Positions 15,751 through 24,449 of a DNA stretch of 47,969 bases are shown in pieces. The translations under genes and the position numbers were made by a program. This stretch comes from Sulfurimonadaceae bacterium (GTDB lineage: Bacteria; Campylobacterota; Campylobacteria; Campylobacterales; Sulfurimonadaceae): positions 1-47,969 of the forward strand of contig JAQUHB010000017.1 in NCBI GenBank assembly GCA_028683835.1, in the 5' to 3' direction. The notes beneath the pieces were generated by a model, which saw nothing but the letters and a program-made list of their open reading frames with translations, was not told the DNA's origin and searched no databases. How positions within the stretch are numbered: position 1 is the stretch's first letter; each line of letters opens with the position of its first letter.

Positions 15751-16575
15751 TTATGCCGCTAACGCCATTGCAGGCGTTGGCGGTTGTTTTATATTTGATA
15801 TCTGTTTTGCTATGTTCCATAGTTGTTTATTTAACTTCAGATTGGCATCAATGGCAGTTATAGGCTTGGATCTGAACGATTTCCCTGTATCAAGGTTATA
15901 ACCTTTAACTCCGCCTCTAATGACGGCTTCTTGTACGCGGTTAAATACACTCCAAAGAGTTGCATCATCATCCTCTTGTCTATGAACCTGTAATAGATCC
16001 CTTGCCTGAACTTTGTGGATATCCCTAAATCTGATATCTATTGCAGCATTTGCAATAGCATGTTGTTCAATGGGTGAGAGCTCTATCGTTTTGAAGCGAT
16101 CTATTTCCTCTTGCATACGAGGAATATGTGATGTGACTTCATCAATTGCCATATTGATTTTAGAGAGGTTAAATCCAGAATGGATAATGGAGTGATGAGC
16201 GAAAGTATGTGATGGAACTAAAAGCATATTGGAGCAGACTATACGCCAACATGCCAGATCAACAATAAATGAAGATGTCCTATTATGGGAGTTTGTTAAA
16301 ACAATGTCTGCATACTCTTGGTTGGCATCTGGTCTTAGCAGATTTTCAATGCTTCTAAACTGAATGATATGTTTTTGATAGCCCTGATTATCGGTATTAC
16401 GCACTTTACTCTGACTCGCCATAATAGGATAGTATCCCGCATTTCTAAATGTATCTAGTATCGAATATGTAGGTACAAACGCGTATCTGTCTGAAACGCC
16501 TTCTATTGGTGTATCTGCAAAGATGGATGGTGCCGCAGCTTTGAGCTGGGCATCTGTTAATGGTATTTTTGACAT
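15751..16575 (-). CDS. DUF932 phage/plasmid-like protein
   Basis: 274 residues. The sequence follows the DUF932 (phage/plasmid-like, TIGR03299-related) pattern, with SDRYAFVPTYSILDTFRNAGY and SNMLLVPSHTFAHHSI. Later come RARDLLQVHRQEDDDATLWS and the ending NIAKQISNIKQPPTPAMALAA. Proteins of this family are found in prophages and plasmids near recombination functions, and their molecular role is unknown. RBS AGGAG lies before ATG 16575. The small upstream gene stops 2 nt before it and the Gp157-like gene follows 10 nt after. Confidence 0.82.
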   Translation of the reverse strand: MSKIPLTDAQLKAAAPSIFADTPIEGVSDRYAFVPTYSILDTFRNAGYYPIMASQSKVRNTDNQGYQKHIIQFRSIENLLRPDANQEYADIVLTNSHNRTSSFIVDLACWRIVCSNMLLVPSHTFAHHSIIHSGFNLSKINMAIDEVTSHIPRMQEEIDRFKTIELSPIEQHAIANAAIDIRFRDIHKVQARDLLQVHRQEDDDATLWSVFNRVQEAVIRGGVKGYNLDTGKSFRSKPITAIDANLKLNKQLWNIAKQISNIKQPPTPAMALAA

Positions 16576-16577
16576 GC

Positions 16578-16724
16578 TTATTTCTCCTGTTGTCGTAAAT
16601 GATCTGTATTAGAGAACTTCCACCATCTTTTATGTTTTTTCTTCATTTTTGAGGTGGATTCATAAGTGCTAGCTACTGCTGTAGCGACTAAGATTGCGAC
16701 TGTTATACATTGGGCTGGGGTCAT
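16578..16724 (-). CDS. Small single-span membrane protein
   Basis: 48 residues from ATG 16724, with an AAAGGAAA ribosome site. A longer reading from 16814 would cover the divergent promoter and lacks a ribosome site. It has one hydrophobic segment (about 4-20, AQCITVAILVATAVAST) followed by a strongly basic tail (KMKKKHKRWWK). It is the first gene of the recombination operon. The function is unknown. Small basic membrane peptides are common at the head of mobile-element operons. Confidence 0.6.
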   Translation of the reverse strand: MTPAQCITVAILVATAVASTYESTSKMKKKHKRWWKFSNTDHLRQQEK

Positions 16725-16758
16725 TGGGTATTTCCTTTGTGTTAGATTGGTTTTGATC

Positions 16759-16834
16759 GTTTGAATAATATGTGAGTGAAAAAGGTTTGAAATAAATTTT
16801 TTTGAACAATCCATTCGTTTGAAAAAGATTCAAA
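16759..16834. promoter_or_regulatory. Repeated GTTTGAA boxes in the divergent promoter
   Basis: Three GTTTGAA copies (16759, 16785, 16817) plus a related TTTGAAC (16801) lie between the minus-strand recombination operon and the plus-strand HTH gene. The last copy forms a palindrome TTTGAA-N5-TTCAAA (16818-16834) just upstream of the ribosome site of the HTH gene. This arrangement suggests binding sites for that HTH protein or a relative, by inference. Confidence 0.45.
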
Positions 16835-16849
16835 TAAGGAAAATGAACG

Positions 16850-17065
16850 ATGAAAACAGATTTTGAAAAACTGATTCCGAGTGGCGTGCTGTTTAGCTTG
16901 AAAGATGTGGAAAATATGGGAATTATAAAGGTCAATATGGCAAAAAAGTTAATCGCTAAGAGAATGATCGAGTATGTGAAGATCGGGAGTAAGCTTCATA
17001 TCTCTAGAGGCGAGCTATTACGATACCTCGAAGAGAATACGAAGGCTAGAATGTGTACTATATGA
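16850..17065 (+). CDS. Small helix-turn-helix protein, excisionase-like
   Basis: 71 residues. The core FSLKDVENMGIIKVNMAKKLIAKRMIEYVKIGSKLHISRGELLRYL (about 15-59) has the MerR/Xis-type winged-helix order of HTH_17 proteins, with recognition helix, short wing and the phrase following K-x-G-x-x-x-x-I. AAGGAAAA precedes ATG 16850. It is divergent from the recombination operon and convergent with the helicase gene, 5 nt apart. Excisionase or operon regulator are both possible. No integrase is in the window. Confidence 0.7.
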   Translation: MKTDFEKLIPSGVLFSLKDVENMGIIKVNMAKKLIAKRMIEYVKIGSKLHISRGELLRYLEENTKARMCTI

Positions 17066-17070
17066 GGATG

Positions 17071-18513
17071 TTATGTATGTTTGATTGGAAAATATTTAAC
17101 ACCATTGCTAATATGAATATTTTGTATGGCGAAGAGTTTAGGATCTATTTTTCTTAACTCTTTCATCAATCCTCTTATAGTATTAAACTCACTATCACCG
17201 TATAGAATGTTATAGTACATAAGGAGTTGAGATTGTTTTACTCTGTTTTTTTGAAAATTGGCATGTAATTCTTTATAAACTACATTATTTTTCAGTTTAT
17301 TAAAGTAGCTTATATCGTTTGCTTTAAGAGCTTTAACAAACTTTTCTAAATTACTTTCTTGAATAACAATCATTTTACTTTTATCGTCATCTTGAAAAGT
17401 CAGTTGAGCGTTCTTTGGATTTATTTTGTAAGATCGAAGAAAAAATGCAAAATTGTACAGATCTTCTTGTATCATCTGTTCAAGATGATCTACATTATGT
17501 AGGTGATTTTGTTCAAGAAAATTGGTAAGTTTTAAATCTAATTTGAATAATGTGCAGTTCTGCTGGAGATTTGTATTATCCAGTTGTAAGAGTTTTGAAG
17601 AGGTGATGAGTGTTTGTCCATGAATTTTTATCTCTTTGGAGACACTTTTATTTTTTTGCTTAAAAGTTGTAGCATTACTAGTTATTAATCCATGTAAAAA
17701 TCGATTATCTAAGCTTTCAGAGGAGAATTCATTTAGATTATAGAAAATTTTATCTTCTACAGCTTTATCTAGATCACTTGTACTTAGATCTTCTTCATAT
17801 AGCGTGATACAATATTGAGCCCCAAATAATGGTTTAATAATCTTGTCGTATAAAATATCTATTCCCGAATCTTGATCTCCTATTAAAACGAGTGCAACAG
17901 AAGATTTCTGGAGTGTTTGAATAAAAAATGCTAGCCAGTTTATAATATATTGAAATTTAGCGACATTTTCATTTGAGAGATGAAAAATATATTTGATAAT
18001 AACTGAGTCAGTTAAGTTATAAGGTATTATGTACTGCTTGATCATATACATTGTTGGAATGAAAGTATTTCTATGGTATGTCTTATAACTAGTCGAGTAA
18101 AATTCTTCCATTTTGGAAGGGTTAAATTCCTCACCAGTAATAAGTACAAGATCATGAAAATATAATATCATCTGCTGATCGGAAGGTAAATTGCGTGTTT
18201 TTTTGAAACTTATATTAAAGCGATTATGTAAAATACTTTTCATCTCTTCAAAAGAAACAGTAACTATTTTTTCAAAAGGTGAAGATCTATAGCATATCTT
18301 ACCAGTGTTATTTAGCCATACAGCCCACTCAGAACTCCATAATAGATCAAGAGCTTTGTTGGTGGGGAAGGCAAGGTCTGAATCGTTTCTTGCTTTTTGT
18401 GTTCTGCATTTATGTAAATTATTAAAATCAAAATAGGTTAGATACGCATTGTGAAGTTGTTTACAATGTTGCAAAATATGAAATAAATCTTCTTCTCTTT
18501 TGTTTATAGCCAT
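17071..18513 (-). CDS. D5-like/DUF5906 plasmid-phage helicase with altered Walker A
   Basis: 480 residues. The region about 185-330 follows the primase-associated SF3 helicase pattern (INWLAFFIQTLQKSSVALVLIG, later IIKPLFGAQYCITLY, KIFYNLNEFS, and HGQTLITSS). The P-loop, normally GxxGxGKS-like, reads GDQDSGID at 212-219, so the catalytic Lys and the Ser/Thr are missing. The Walker B-like segment with E262 persists. ATP hydrolysis is therefore doubtful. The C-terminal part (about 390-480) is a separate helical domain. ATG 18513 heads the gene. It probably belonged to the same plasmid- or phage-derived element as the Rad52 operon. No primase domain is seen N-terminally. Confidence 0.72.
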   Translation of the reverse strand: MAINKREEDLFHILQHCKQLHNAYLTYFDFNNLHKCRTQKARNDSDLAFPTNKALDLLWSSEWAVWLNNTGKICYRSSPFEKIVTVSFEEMKSILHNRFNISFKKTRNLPSDQQMILYFHDLVLITGEEFNPSKMEEFYSTSYKTYHRNTFIPTMYMIKQYIIPYNLTDSVIIKYIFHLSNENVAKFQYIINWLAFFIQTLQKSSVALVLIGDQDSGIDILYDKIIKPLFGAQYCITLYEEDLSTSDLDKAVEDKIFYNLNEFSSESLDNRFLHGLITSNATTFKQKNKSVSKEIKIHGQTLITSSKLLQLDNTNLQQNCTLFKLDLKLTNFLEQNHLHNVDHLEQMIQEDLYNFAFFLRSYKINPKNAQLTFQDDDKSKMIVIQESNLEKFVKALKANDISYFNKLKNNVVYKELHANFQKNRVKQSQLLMYYNILYGDSEFNTIRGLMKELRKIDPKLFAIQNIHISNGVKYFPIKHT

Positions 18514-19265
18514 TATTATTCTTTAGATCATTTATTTTATTATTTTAGTTGCTTTTACCTTAAATAAGTATTTTATAAAGTATCTAGACTAACTATAATA
18601 CTAAAATACCGTTATTTAAAAGTTTTTTTAAATAACTAAAAATTCTAAAGTATAAAAAATTTAAGCTATATTGCGTAAAAAAAGTATCTAAAATATTAAT
18701 TAGAACCTACATAGTTCTGTATTAGAAACTTACAAAAGAGAAGTAAAAGTTAAAGTCCTATTCCTTTAGTTTAGTGATGATTTCCTTCGTGCAAATAACA
18801 TAAGATGATAATTTTTCCAATATAGATCATATTACACAATTGATCCAAAAACTTTTGGCATTGGCAAAATTGACGTAACGGTTAATAAGGAACTTTTATA
18901 TAAAGTGGATATAAAGTGTTTTTTAGTAAAATGCGTACAAGCTAAGTGAGGGTTTCACTTAATTATGAAAATTAAAATAAATCCCTACCAAAATAAAAAA
19001 AATGTATAAAAAGTAGGGATTGAAAAAGGCTTTAGATTGCGTAATATATGGAATTTTTTCATATTTGTCATAGATATCAAAGAGATCTCTATTTAATTAA
19101 ATTGGAACTAAATATGAATGGCTATAGAACCCCTGTAATGTAACTTTTGTACAGTTTTATTATATTGTATTTAGATTTTTTTGACTTATATGGTTAGTTA
19201 ATCATTTTTTTATTAACGTTGATGTAGCTTATCCTTATATAATGCGATAAGAAGAGATTTTATAC
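18514..19265. other. 752-nt non-coding spacer between island and signalling genes
   Basis: No ORF with a ribosome site was found on either strand. It contains a perfect 10-bp inverted repeat GTTATTTAAA/TTTAAATAAC (18611-18636) and a direct repeat ATATAAAGTG (18898 and 18909). It also has a palindrome TAAGTGA-N5-TCACTTA (18943-18961) and arms AATCCCTAC (18980-18988) / GTAGGGATT (19013-19021) with a 24-nt loop. It ends with the promoter of the HD-GYP gene. It could include the element's origin or attachment region. No flanking direct repeat was identified. Confidence 0.55.
19238..19243 (+). promoter_or_regulatory. -10 box for the stressosome/HD-GYP unit
   Basis: A consensus TATAAT 23 nt upstream of ATG 19266, in a T-rich stretch without a good -35, as is usual for Campylobacterota sigma-70 promoters. 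A GTTAAT/ATTAAC inverted repeat (about 19197-19216) lies just upstream and could bind a regulator. Confidence 0.55.
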
Positions 19266-20336
19266 ATGAAAGAGTTTGCAAAAAATAGTGAAGTTCAGGT
19301 ATTAGATGCACTCGTTGCTGCGATTGAGCTTCGTGATGCATATACAAAGGGTCATTCAAAGCGTGTTGCTTATTTTGCTTCTGCACTAGCTAAAACATTG
19401 CAACTAACAGACCATGAAATTAAAGATATATATTTTGCTGGACTGGTTCATGACCTAGGAAAAATAGGTATTCCTGATGTAGTTTTACTTAAGCCTGAAC
19501 GTTTAACAGAAGCAGAATATGCTATGATCAAGGAACATAGCAATCTCTCTGCAGTTATAATTAATACTATTGATGCATGGCGTCATCTCATTCCTCTAGT
19601 TCGGCATCATCATGAAAGAATGGATGGGCAAGGTTATCCCGATGGTTTAATTGGTGAGAATATTCCGCTTGGAGCGCGCGTTTTAGCGATAGCAGATATT
19701 TATGATGCTCTTACCAGTCGCCGTGTATACCGAGAAGGTATGCCTCAGGAACAAGCAAAATGTTTACTGCAAGAGATGGCACATGATGGACATATTGATC
19801 TAAATTTAACAGAAGTATTTGTCAAAAATATACATTCATATTCTCTTCCTGAAGATTCAGATGGAATCTATTTAAAAAATCTCGAAATCGCAAGAAATAC
19901 ATTTTTTTATAAAGATTCTTTAACGTCACTTTTTAATCGCAATGCTCTATTGATTTTAATCAAAAAAGCGATTGTCAAAAAACTGCATGTGACTTTGATA
20001 AAGTTTGACATAAAAGCGTTTAAAGAGATCAATAGTAAATATGGGATTTTGCATGGAGATAAACTCTTAACCCAGATCGGAGTGTTATTAAAACAATATT
20101 CGCCATTGAGTGAAATTATCGACGTTAATAGTGGTGATATTTTTGCGTGCAGAACGATGGCAGATAATTTTTTACTTCTCTATGTAGGTGATGCAGTAGA
20201 TTATTTTGATTTTAAAGTGGACTCAATTATAAAAAATATAGAAACAAATATTAATGTCAAACTTAAGATCGCTGTGATTATTTACAATTATAGTAGTGAT
20301 CAGACCAATAGTCTTGAATGGGGATATCTGATATGA
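19266..20336 (+). CDS. HD-GYP phosphodiesterase with degenerate GGDEF domain
   Basis: 356 residues. The HD-GYP domain (about 10-195) has GHSKRV, the metal pair H62-D63 in VHDLGKIGIP, and HHERMDGQGYPDG (115-127), all intact. It should therefore hydrolyse c-di-GMP to pGpG or GMP. A second domain (about 215-345) begins like a GGDEF (YKDSLTSLFNRNAL, VTLIKFDIKAFKEINSKYG). However, the signature position reads MADNF (298-302), so it cannot be a cyclase and may be a regulatory GTP-binding or partner domain. There is no sensor domain. The next gene starts inside its stop codon, tying it to the RsbT/RsbX-like switch that probably controls it. Confidence 0.88.
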   Translation: MKEFAKNSEVQVLDALVAAIELRDAYTKGHSKRVAYFASALAKTLQLTDHEIKDIYFAGLVHDLGKIGIPDVVLLKPERLTEAEYAMIKEHSNLSAVIINTIDAWRHLIPLVRHHHERMDGQGYPDGLIGENIPLGARVLAIADIYDALTSRRVYREGMPQEQAKCLLQEMAHDGHIDLNLTEVFVKNIHSYSLPEDSDGIYLKNLEIARNTFFYKDSLTSLFNRNALLILIKKAIVKKLHVTLIKFDIKAFKEINSKYGILHGDKLLTQIGVLLKQYSPLSEIIDVNSGDIFACRTMADNFLLLYVGDAVDYFDFKVDSIIKNIETNINVKLKIAVIIYNYSSDQTNSLEWGYLI

Positions 20337-21304
20337 AACGTCTTCGTCGTTTTCCTATAACGAATAAGAGTGATCTCATTTATGCAAAGATAGAAATTGG
20401 TCATTATTTTGAAGATCCACATGAAAGAGAAATATATTTATATGCATCTATGGAGCTAGGAAGTAATATTATAAAGCACTCAGGCAGTAATGGTGAGTTA
20501 TGGTTGCTTGAGCAAAATGGATTTCTATCGATTGTGGCTTGTGATAGGGGTGTCGGCATAGGCAATATAGAACTTGCTCTTCAAGAGGGGTACTCTACCT
20601 TTATAGAGTCTTCATTAGGAATAGGGCTTAGTTCATTATGTAAATTAGACAATTATGATTTGGAAGTATTTTCTCTGACGAAGCATAATCTGCATGGCAG
20701 TGTTGTTTTCTTTGGCAAAAAAACACAACAAAAACAGACAGTATGTTTATCTATCCCCTTTGATGATAACTATAATGGAGATTTTGTCGCAAGTAAGGGA
20801 AGACTGATCGCTTTTGGAGATGTTGCCGGACATGGGCAAAAAGCTTTTAGTACAGCATTAGAAGTGATAAGTTTTTTTAATCGTCATTGCCATTCAATAT
20901 TGACAATAGAAGATTTTTTTAAATCTCTACATAATAATCTACTTGAAAATGATTTACGTGGCTGTGATCTGATTATAGCAGCTGTTGATTCTAATAAAGT
21001 TACAGTTACAGGTGTTGGAAATATAACTATGTGGATGAAAAATAATGGAGAATTTATATCAAGTTCCATAAGATCTGGGAGTGTTGGAACGCATTATTCC
21101 AAATTGACTCATCAAACCTTTGAATTGACTTTATCAAGTCCATTAATTATAACAACAGATGGAGTCTCAAAAGATTGTTTTAAAAATCTCAGTGATACAA
21201 TCAAAAAGGATAATATAAAAGCTTCATTATGTGCGGCGCTTTATTTTTGTGGCTCACTTTCAGATGATGCGTCGATTATTTATTTTAAAGCAAAGGATTT
21301 ATGA
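20333..21304 (+). CDS. RsbT-like kinase fused to RsbX/SpoIIE-type phosphatase
   Basis: 323 residues from ATG 20333, chosen because it overlaps the previous stop as ATGA. An in-frame ATG at 20318 is less likely. The N-terminus (about 1-130) is an HATPase of the RsbW/RsbT class: N-box with E41 and N45 (ELGSNIIKHSG), G1 motif DRGVGI (71-76), and GIGLS (96-100). The C-terminus (about 155-320) is a PP2C/SpoIIE phosphatase with metal ligands in DVAGHG (163-168), TTDG (274-277) and SDD (310-312). It should phosphorylate and dephosphorylate STAS partners. Fusion of both activities next to an RsbR-type protein marks a stressosome-like switch. Confidence 0.88.
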   Translation: MKRLRRFPITNKSDLIYAKIEIGHYFEDPHEREIYLYASMELGSNIIKHSGSNGELWLLEQNGFLSIVACDRGVGIGNIELALQEGYSTFIESSLGIGLSSLCKLDNYDLEVFSLTKHNLHGSVVFFGKKTQQKQTVCLSIPFDDNYNGDFVASKGRLIAFGDVAGHGQKAFSTALEVISFFNRHCHSILTIEDFFKSLHNNLLENDLRGCDLIIAAVDSNKVTVTGVGNITMWMKNNGEFISSSIRSGSVGTHYSKLTHQTFELTLSSPLIITTDGVSKDCFKNLSDTIKKDNIKASLCAALYFCGSLSDDASIIYFKAKDL

Positions 21305-22101
21305 TGCGAGATGTATTGCATGCGTTACAAAAAATAGTCAGAGAAGATCGACAATTACTTATAGATGACTGGGTTGGGTATTTTTCATCAGAAGAGCATG
21401 AGAGTGAGATGAGATATTATTCGGATTTTTTAAGTTTTTTTGATGAATGTATACAAAGTGACTTAGATCCTTTAAGTGAGGAAGCTATTGCTCTCTCAAA
21501 TTTTATGAGAAAAGTTGCAGAGATCCGTGGGGAAGAAAGATTTTATAATTTTAAAAATTCTGTTTATACTTGTTATATTAAATTTCCATTGTTTAAGAGA
21601 CTTGATGAAAGAGGAATATTTCATTATGAGGTTGCTTCTATGATGACAGCTTTTTTTGAAGCTTTAACATCGCGTCTTATTTTTAGAGTAATACAAGATA
21701 ATAACCGTATCCAACAAGCATCAGCGGCAGAACTTTCTGAAAGAGAAGCGCCAATAAGCGAGATTTGGAAAGGAATTTTACTTGTATCAATTGTCGGTAC
21801 TCTGGATTCCAATAGAGTGATTCAAATAATAGATAAAATATTGGAAACGCTAGAGAAACTTGAATCAGAACATGTGATTATTGACATTAATGCTATCTAT
21901 GATGTTAATACGGAAGTTGCAAATCAACTCAGAAAGCTTTATAGTGCAATATCCATGATGGGTTCACATGCCTATTTGACGGGCATCAGTAAAAATATTG
22001 CCAAAGCAATGACTCATTTAGAACTTTCAATCGGGGAAGTACAAACATTTCGTACTACAAGAAAAGCAGTTGAATTTATATTAAAGAAGGAAATAGATTA
22101 G
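21301..22101 (+). CDS. RsbR-type stressosome protein with STAS domain
   Basis: 266 residues. The N-terminal helical half (about 1-140) resembles the non-haem globin-like sensor of RsbR paralogues. The STAS domain (about 152-262) begins PISEIWKGILLVSIVGTLDS and carries VNTEVANQL with Thr204. That residue corresponds to the conserved phosphorylatable Thr of RsbR. ATG 21301 overlaps the upstream stop by 4 nt, and ATG 21304 is an equally good alternative behind AAAGGA. As substrate of the preceding kinase/phosphatase it would relay stress signals. No separate RsbS (STAS-only) gene is in the window, so RsbS may be elsewhere or not needed. Confidence 0.86.
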   Translation: MMRDVLHALQKIVREDRQLLIDDWVGYFSSEEHESEMRYYSDFLSFFDECIQSDLDPLSEEAIALSNFMRKVAEIRGEERFYNFKNSVYTCYIKFPLFKRLDERGIFHYEVASMMTAFFEALTSRLIFRVIQDNNRIQQASAAELSEREAPISEIWKGILLVSIVGTLDSNRVIQIIDKILETLEKLESEHVIIDINAIYDVNTEVANQLRKLYSAISMMGSHAYLTGISKNIAKAMTHLELSIGEVQTFRTTRKAVEFILKKEID

Positions 22102-22191
22102 TGAATTTATTTTATGCACAGATAGTCTTGTTTAAACACGAATTCAATTTTAGTGGCAAAAGTTGTTGAATAATTGTATTTGGATTTGCCG

Positions 22192-24387
22192 ATGAAAAAA
22201 TTATCTCTTGTAAAATTGTTATATGCGGGATTGATAACGAGTTTAATTATTGTTTTTTCTTTATCGGCTTTATCTGTGCTGGAGCATACGAGAGCGATTG
22301 AAGTTACAAAACAAATTCTTCGCCATCCGTTTGTAGTAACCAATACAGTACGAGATATCAGGGTTGATGTAAGAATGCTTTGGGAGATTACCAATAAGGC
22401 TGTTTATGAAAATATATTTGAAGAAGAATCACTTAAAAAAATAGCTGGCACTGAGGGTAAAATCAATCAGGAATTTAAACTTTTAAGAGAACGATATTTA
22501 GGTGAGCCTTCTGATATTAATAGTTTGGAAAAAACATATAAAATACTAGACAGTCAAATACACAGAGCTTTGGAAATCCGAAATATGAGTAATTCTGAAA
22601 ATGCATCAAAGTATCTCAATGATAATCATGTTGAAGAAAATTATCATCTTATGTCTGACGAAATAAATGTAATCATAAAATTTGCTATGAACAAAGCGCA
22701 AGAACTTAGCAGTAGTGCCGATGGCGAACTCAATGAAAATATTCATCAACAAATTGTGTTTTCACTTGCCATATTATCATTAGGCTTAGTATTGGGTGCT
22801 GTTTTAATAAGATTCATTAGAGGAAAATTTTATGAAATAAATTTTATTCTTAAGAATATACAACAGCATAATTTTCAAAAAATACCAATTGACAACAATG
22901 AAGTTGAGGAATTTAGACAGCTTAAAGAAGGTATCAATATTATGGTTGATAGTATAGTTCAATCAAAAAAAATTATCGAAGAAAAAAATTTAGAACTTCA
23001 AAGTACACAACAGTTCTTGGATTTTGCATTACAGGCGAGTAATGAGGGAATATGGGAATGGAATTTAAGTAGTGGAGAAATTAAGGTAAATAATATTTTT
23101 GAAAAGATGCTTGGTTATGCGGAGGGTGAGTGGAATAAAAGTGAAGAAAATATGTTAAAGCATACAAAAGTTGTAGAATTTTCTAAATCTATGGAATTAT
23201 TTGAAGCTCATCTTGAAGGATTAAGTTCCTATTATGAATCTGAATTTGAGATGAGAAAAAAATCCGGTGAATGGATTTGGATTCAATCAAGAGGAAAAGT
23301 TATCGTACGAGATGAAGATGGAAAAGCGCTGATCGCATCTGGAACTCATACTGATGTCACTTTACGAAAACACATTGAAGAGGAACTAAAAAATACATAT
23401 AAAAAACTTGAACAATCGTTAAAAACAATTCAAGATGCAGAAGAGAGTTATCGAGGTCTTTTTAATTCAGTGACGCATGCTATCTATATTCAAGATTTCA
23501 ATGGCAAGTTTATTGATGTTAATCATGGAGCTGAACTCATGTATGGATATACTCGGGATGAATTTATTGGTAAAACTCCGGGTCTTATCTCTGCTCCTGA
23601 TAAAAATGATATGCAACAACTTTCTGAACATATTAATCGTGCAATCGCAGGTGAAGCACAGCGATTTGAGTTTTGGGGCAAGAGAAAAAATGGAGAGATA
23701 TTTCCAAAGGATGTTACTATTGTAAGAGGTAAATACTTTGGAAAAGATGTCTTGATCGCAGTAAGTGTAGATATTATCAAGCAAAAACAATTAGAACAAA
23801 AATTACAAACACTTGTATCAGAAGAAATAGAAAAAAGAATTGAAAAAGAAACTCTCCTTGCACAAGAATCACTCAAAGCCATGACTGATGTACTCACCGG
23901 TATTCCAAATCGAAGAAAGTTTGATGAAACATATTTAAATGAATGCAAAAGAGCAATGAGAAGTGATATATTTTTATCATTAATAATGATTGATATTGAT
24001 TTCTTTAAAAACTATAATGATGCGTATGGTCATAGTGCCGGCGATGAATGTTTGAAAGAAGTTGCTAATCAGCTTGAGGATACAATAGGTCGAGGAAGTG
24101 ACTTTGTAAGCAGATATGGCGGTGAGGAGTTTATATTAATTCTTCCTGCTACAGATATTGAGGGAACAACTAATATTGCACAAAAACTTCAAAAAAGTAT
24201 TGAAATATTAAATATACCTCATGCTTATTCAACCGTTGCAGACCATGTTACAATCAGTCTTGGATGCAGTACAATGAAAATAAAAAAAGAAAGTGACTGT
24301 AAAAAACTTTTACTTCATGTAGATGAGATGCTATATAAAGCTAAAGCTGCAGGAAGAAATAGAGTTTTTTTTGAAAACGAAATTTAG
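22192..24387 (+). CDS. Membrane diguanylate cyclase with two PAS domains
   Basis: 731 residues from ATG 22192. A TTG at 22174 would add six residues without a ribosome site. Order: TM1 (about 10-30), periplasmic four-helix-bundle-like sensor (about 35-185), TM2 (189-207), HAMP-like linker, PAS (about 275-395), PAS (about 420-530), coiled coil, GGDEF (about 565-728). The active site is GGEEF (643-647), and an RxxD inhibitory site, RGSD (634-637), is placed five residues before it. Active c-di-GMP synthesis with product inhibition is therefore expected. It lies 90 nt after the RsbR-like gene. Confidence 0.9.
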   Translation: MKKLSLVKLLYAGLITSLIIVFSLSALSVLEHTRAIEVTKQILRHPFVVTNTVRDIRVDVRMLWEITNKAVYENIFEEESLKKIAGTEGKINQEFKLLRERYLGEPSDINSLEKTYKILDSQIHRALEIRNMSNSENASKYLNDNHVEENYHLMSDEINVIIKFAMNKAQELSSSADGELNENIHQQIVFSLAILSLGLVLGAVLIRFIRGKFYEINFILKNIQQHNFQKIPIDNNEVEEFRQLKEGINIMVDSIVQSKKIIEEKNLELQSTQQFLDFALQASNEGIWEWNLSSGEIKVNNIFEKMLGYAEGEWNKSEENMLKHTKVVEFSKSMELFEAHLEGLSSYYESEFEMRKKSGEWIWIQSRGKVIVRDEDGKALIASGTHTDVTLRKHIEEELKNTYKKLEQSLKTIQDAEESYRGLFNSVTHAIYIQDFNGKFIDVNHGAELMYGYTRDEFIGKTPGLISAPDKNDMQQLSEHINRAIAGEAQRFEFWGKRKNGEIFPKDVTIVRGKYFGKDVLIAVSVDIIKQKQLEQKLQTLVSEEIEKRIEKETLLAQESLKAMTDVLTGIPNRRKFDETYLNECKRAMRSDIFLSLIMIDIDFFKNYNDAYGHSAGDECLKEVANQLEDTIGRGSDFVSRYGGEEFILILPATDIEGTTNIAQKLQKSIEILNIPHAYSTVADHVTISLGCSTMKIKKESDCKKLLLHVDEMLYKAKAAGRNRVFFENEI

Positions 24388-24449
24388 TTTTGTAGATGAT
24401 TAGACAAAAGCAATAGGCAGTATAGGGCTATTTGAAAAAAGGAATTGTT

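Noticed and set aside
1-18513. Whole left part as one prophage
   Set aside because: There are no capsid, portal, terminase, tail, integrase or lysis genes, and the genes are of mixed origin (RM, WYL cassette, plasmid/phage recombination).
18980-19021. AATCCCTAC...GTAGGGATT resembles half of a CRISPR repeat
   Set aside because: Only a single inverted pair is present, with no regular spaced copies and no cas genes, so it is not an array.
20318-20332. Upstream ATG start for the RsbT/RsbX fusion
   Set aside because: ATG 20333 overlaps the previous stop as ATGA and has a GGGG site at suitable distance. The upstream ATG has no ribosome site.
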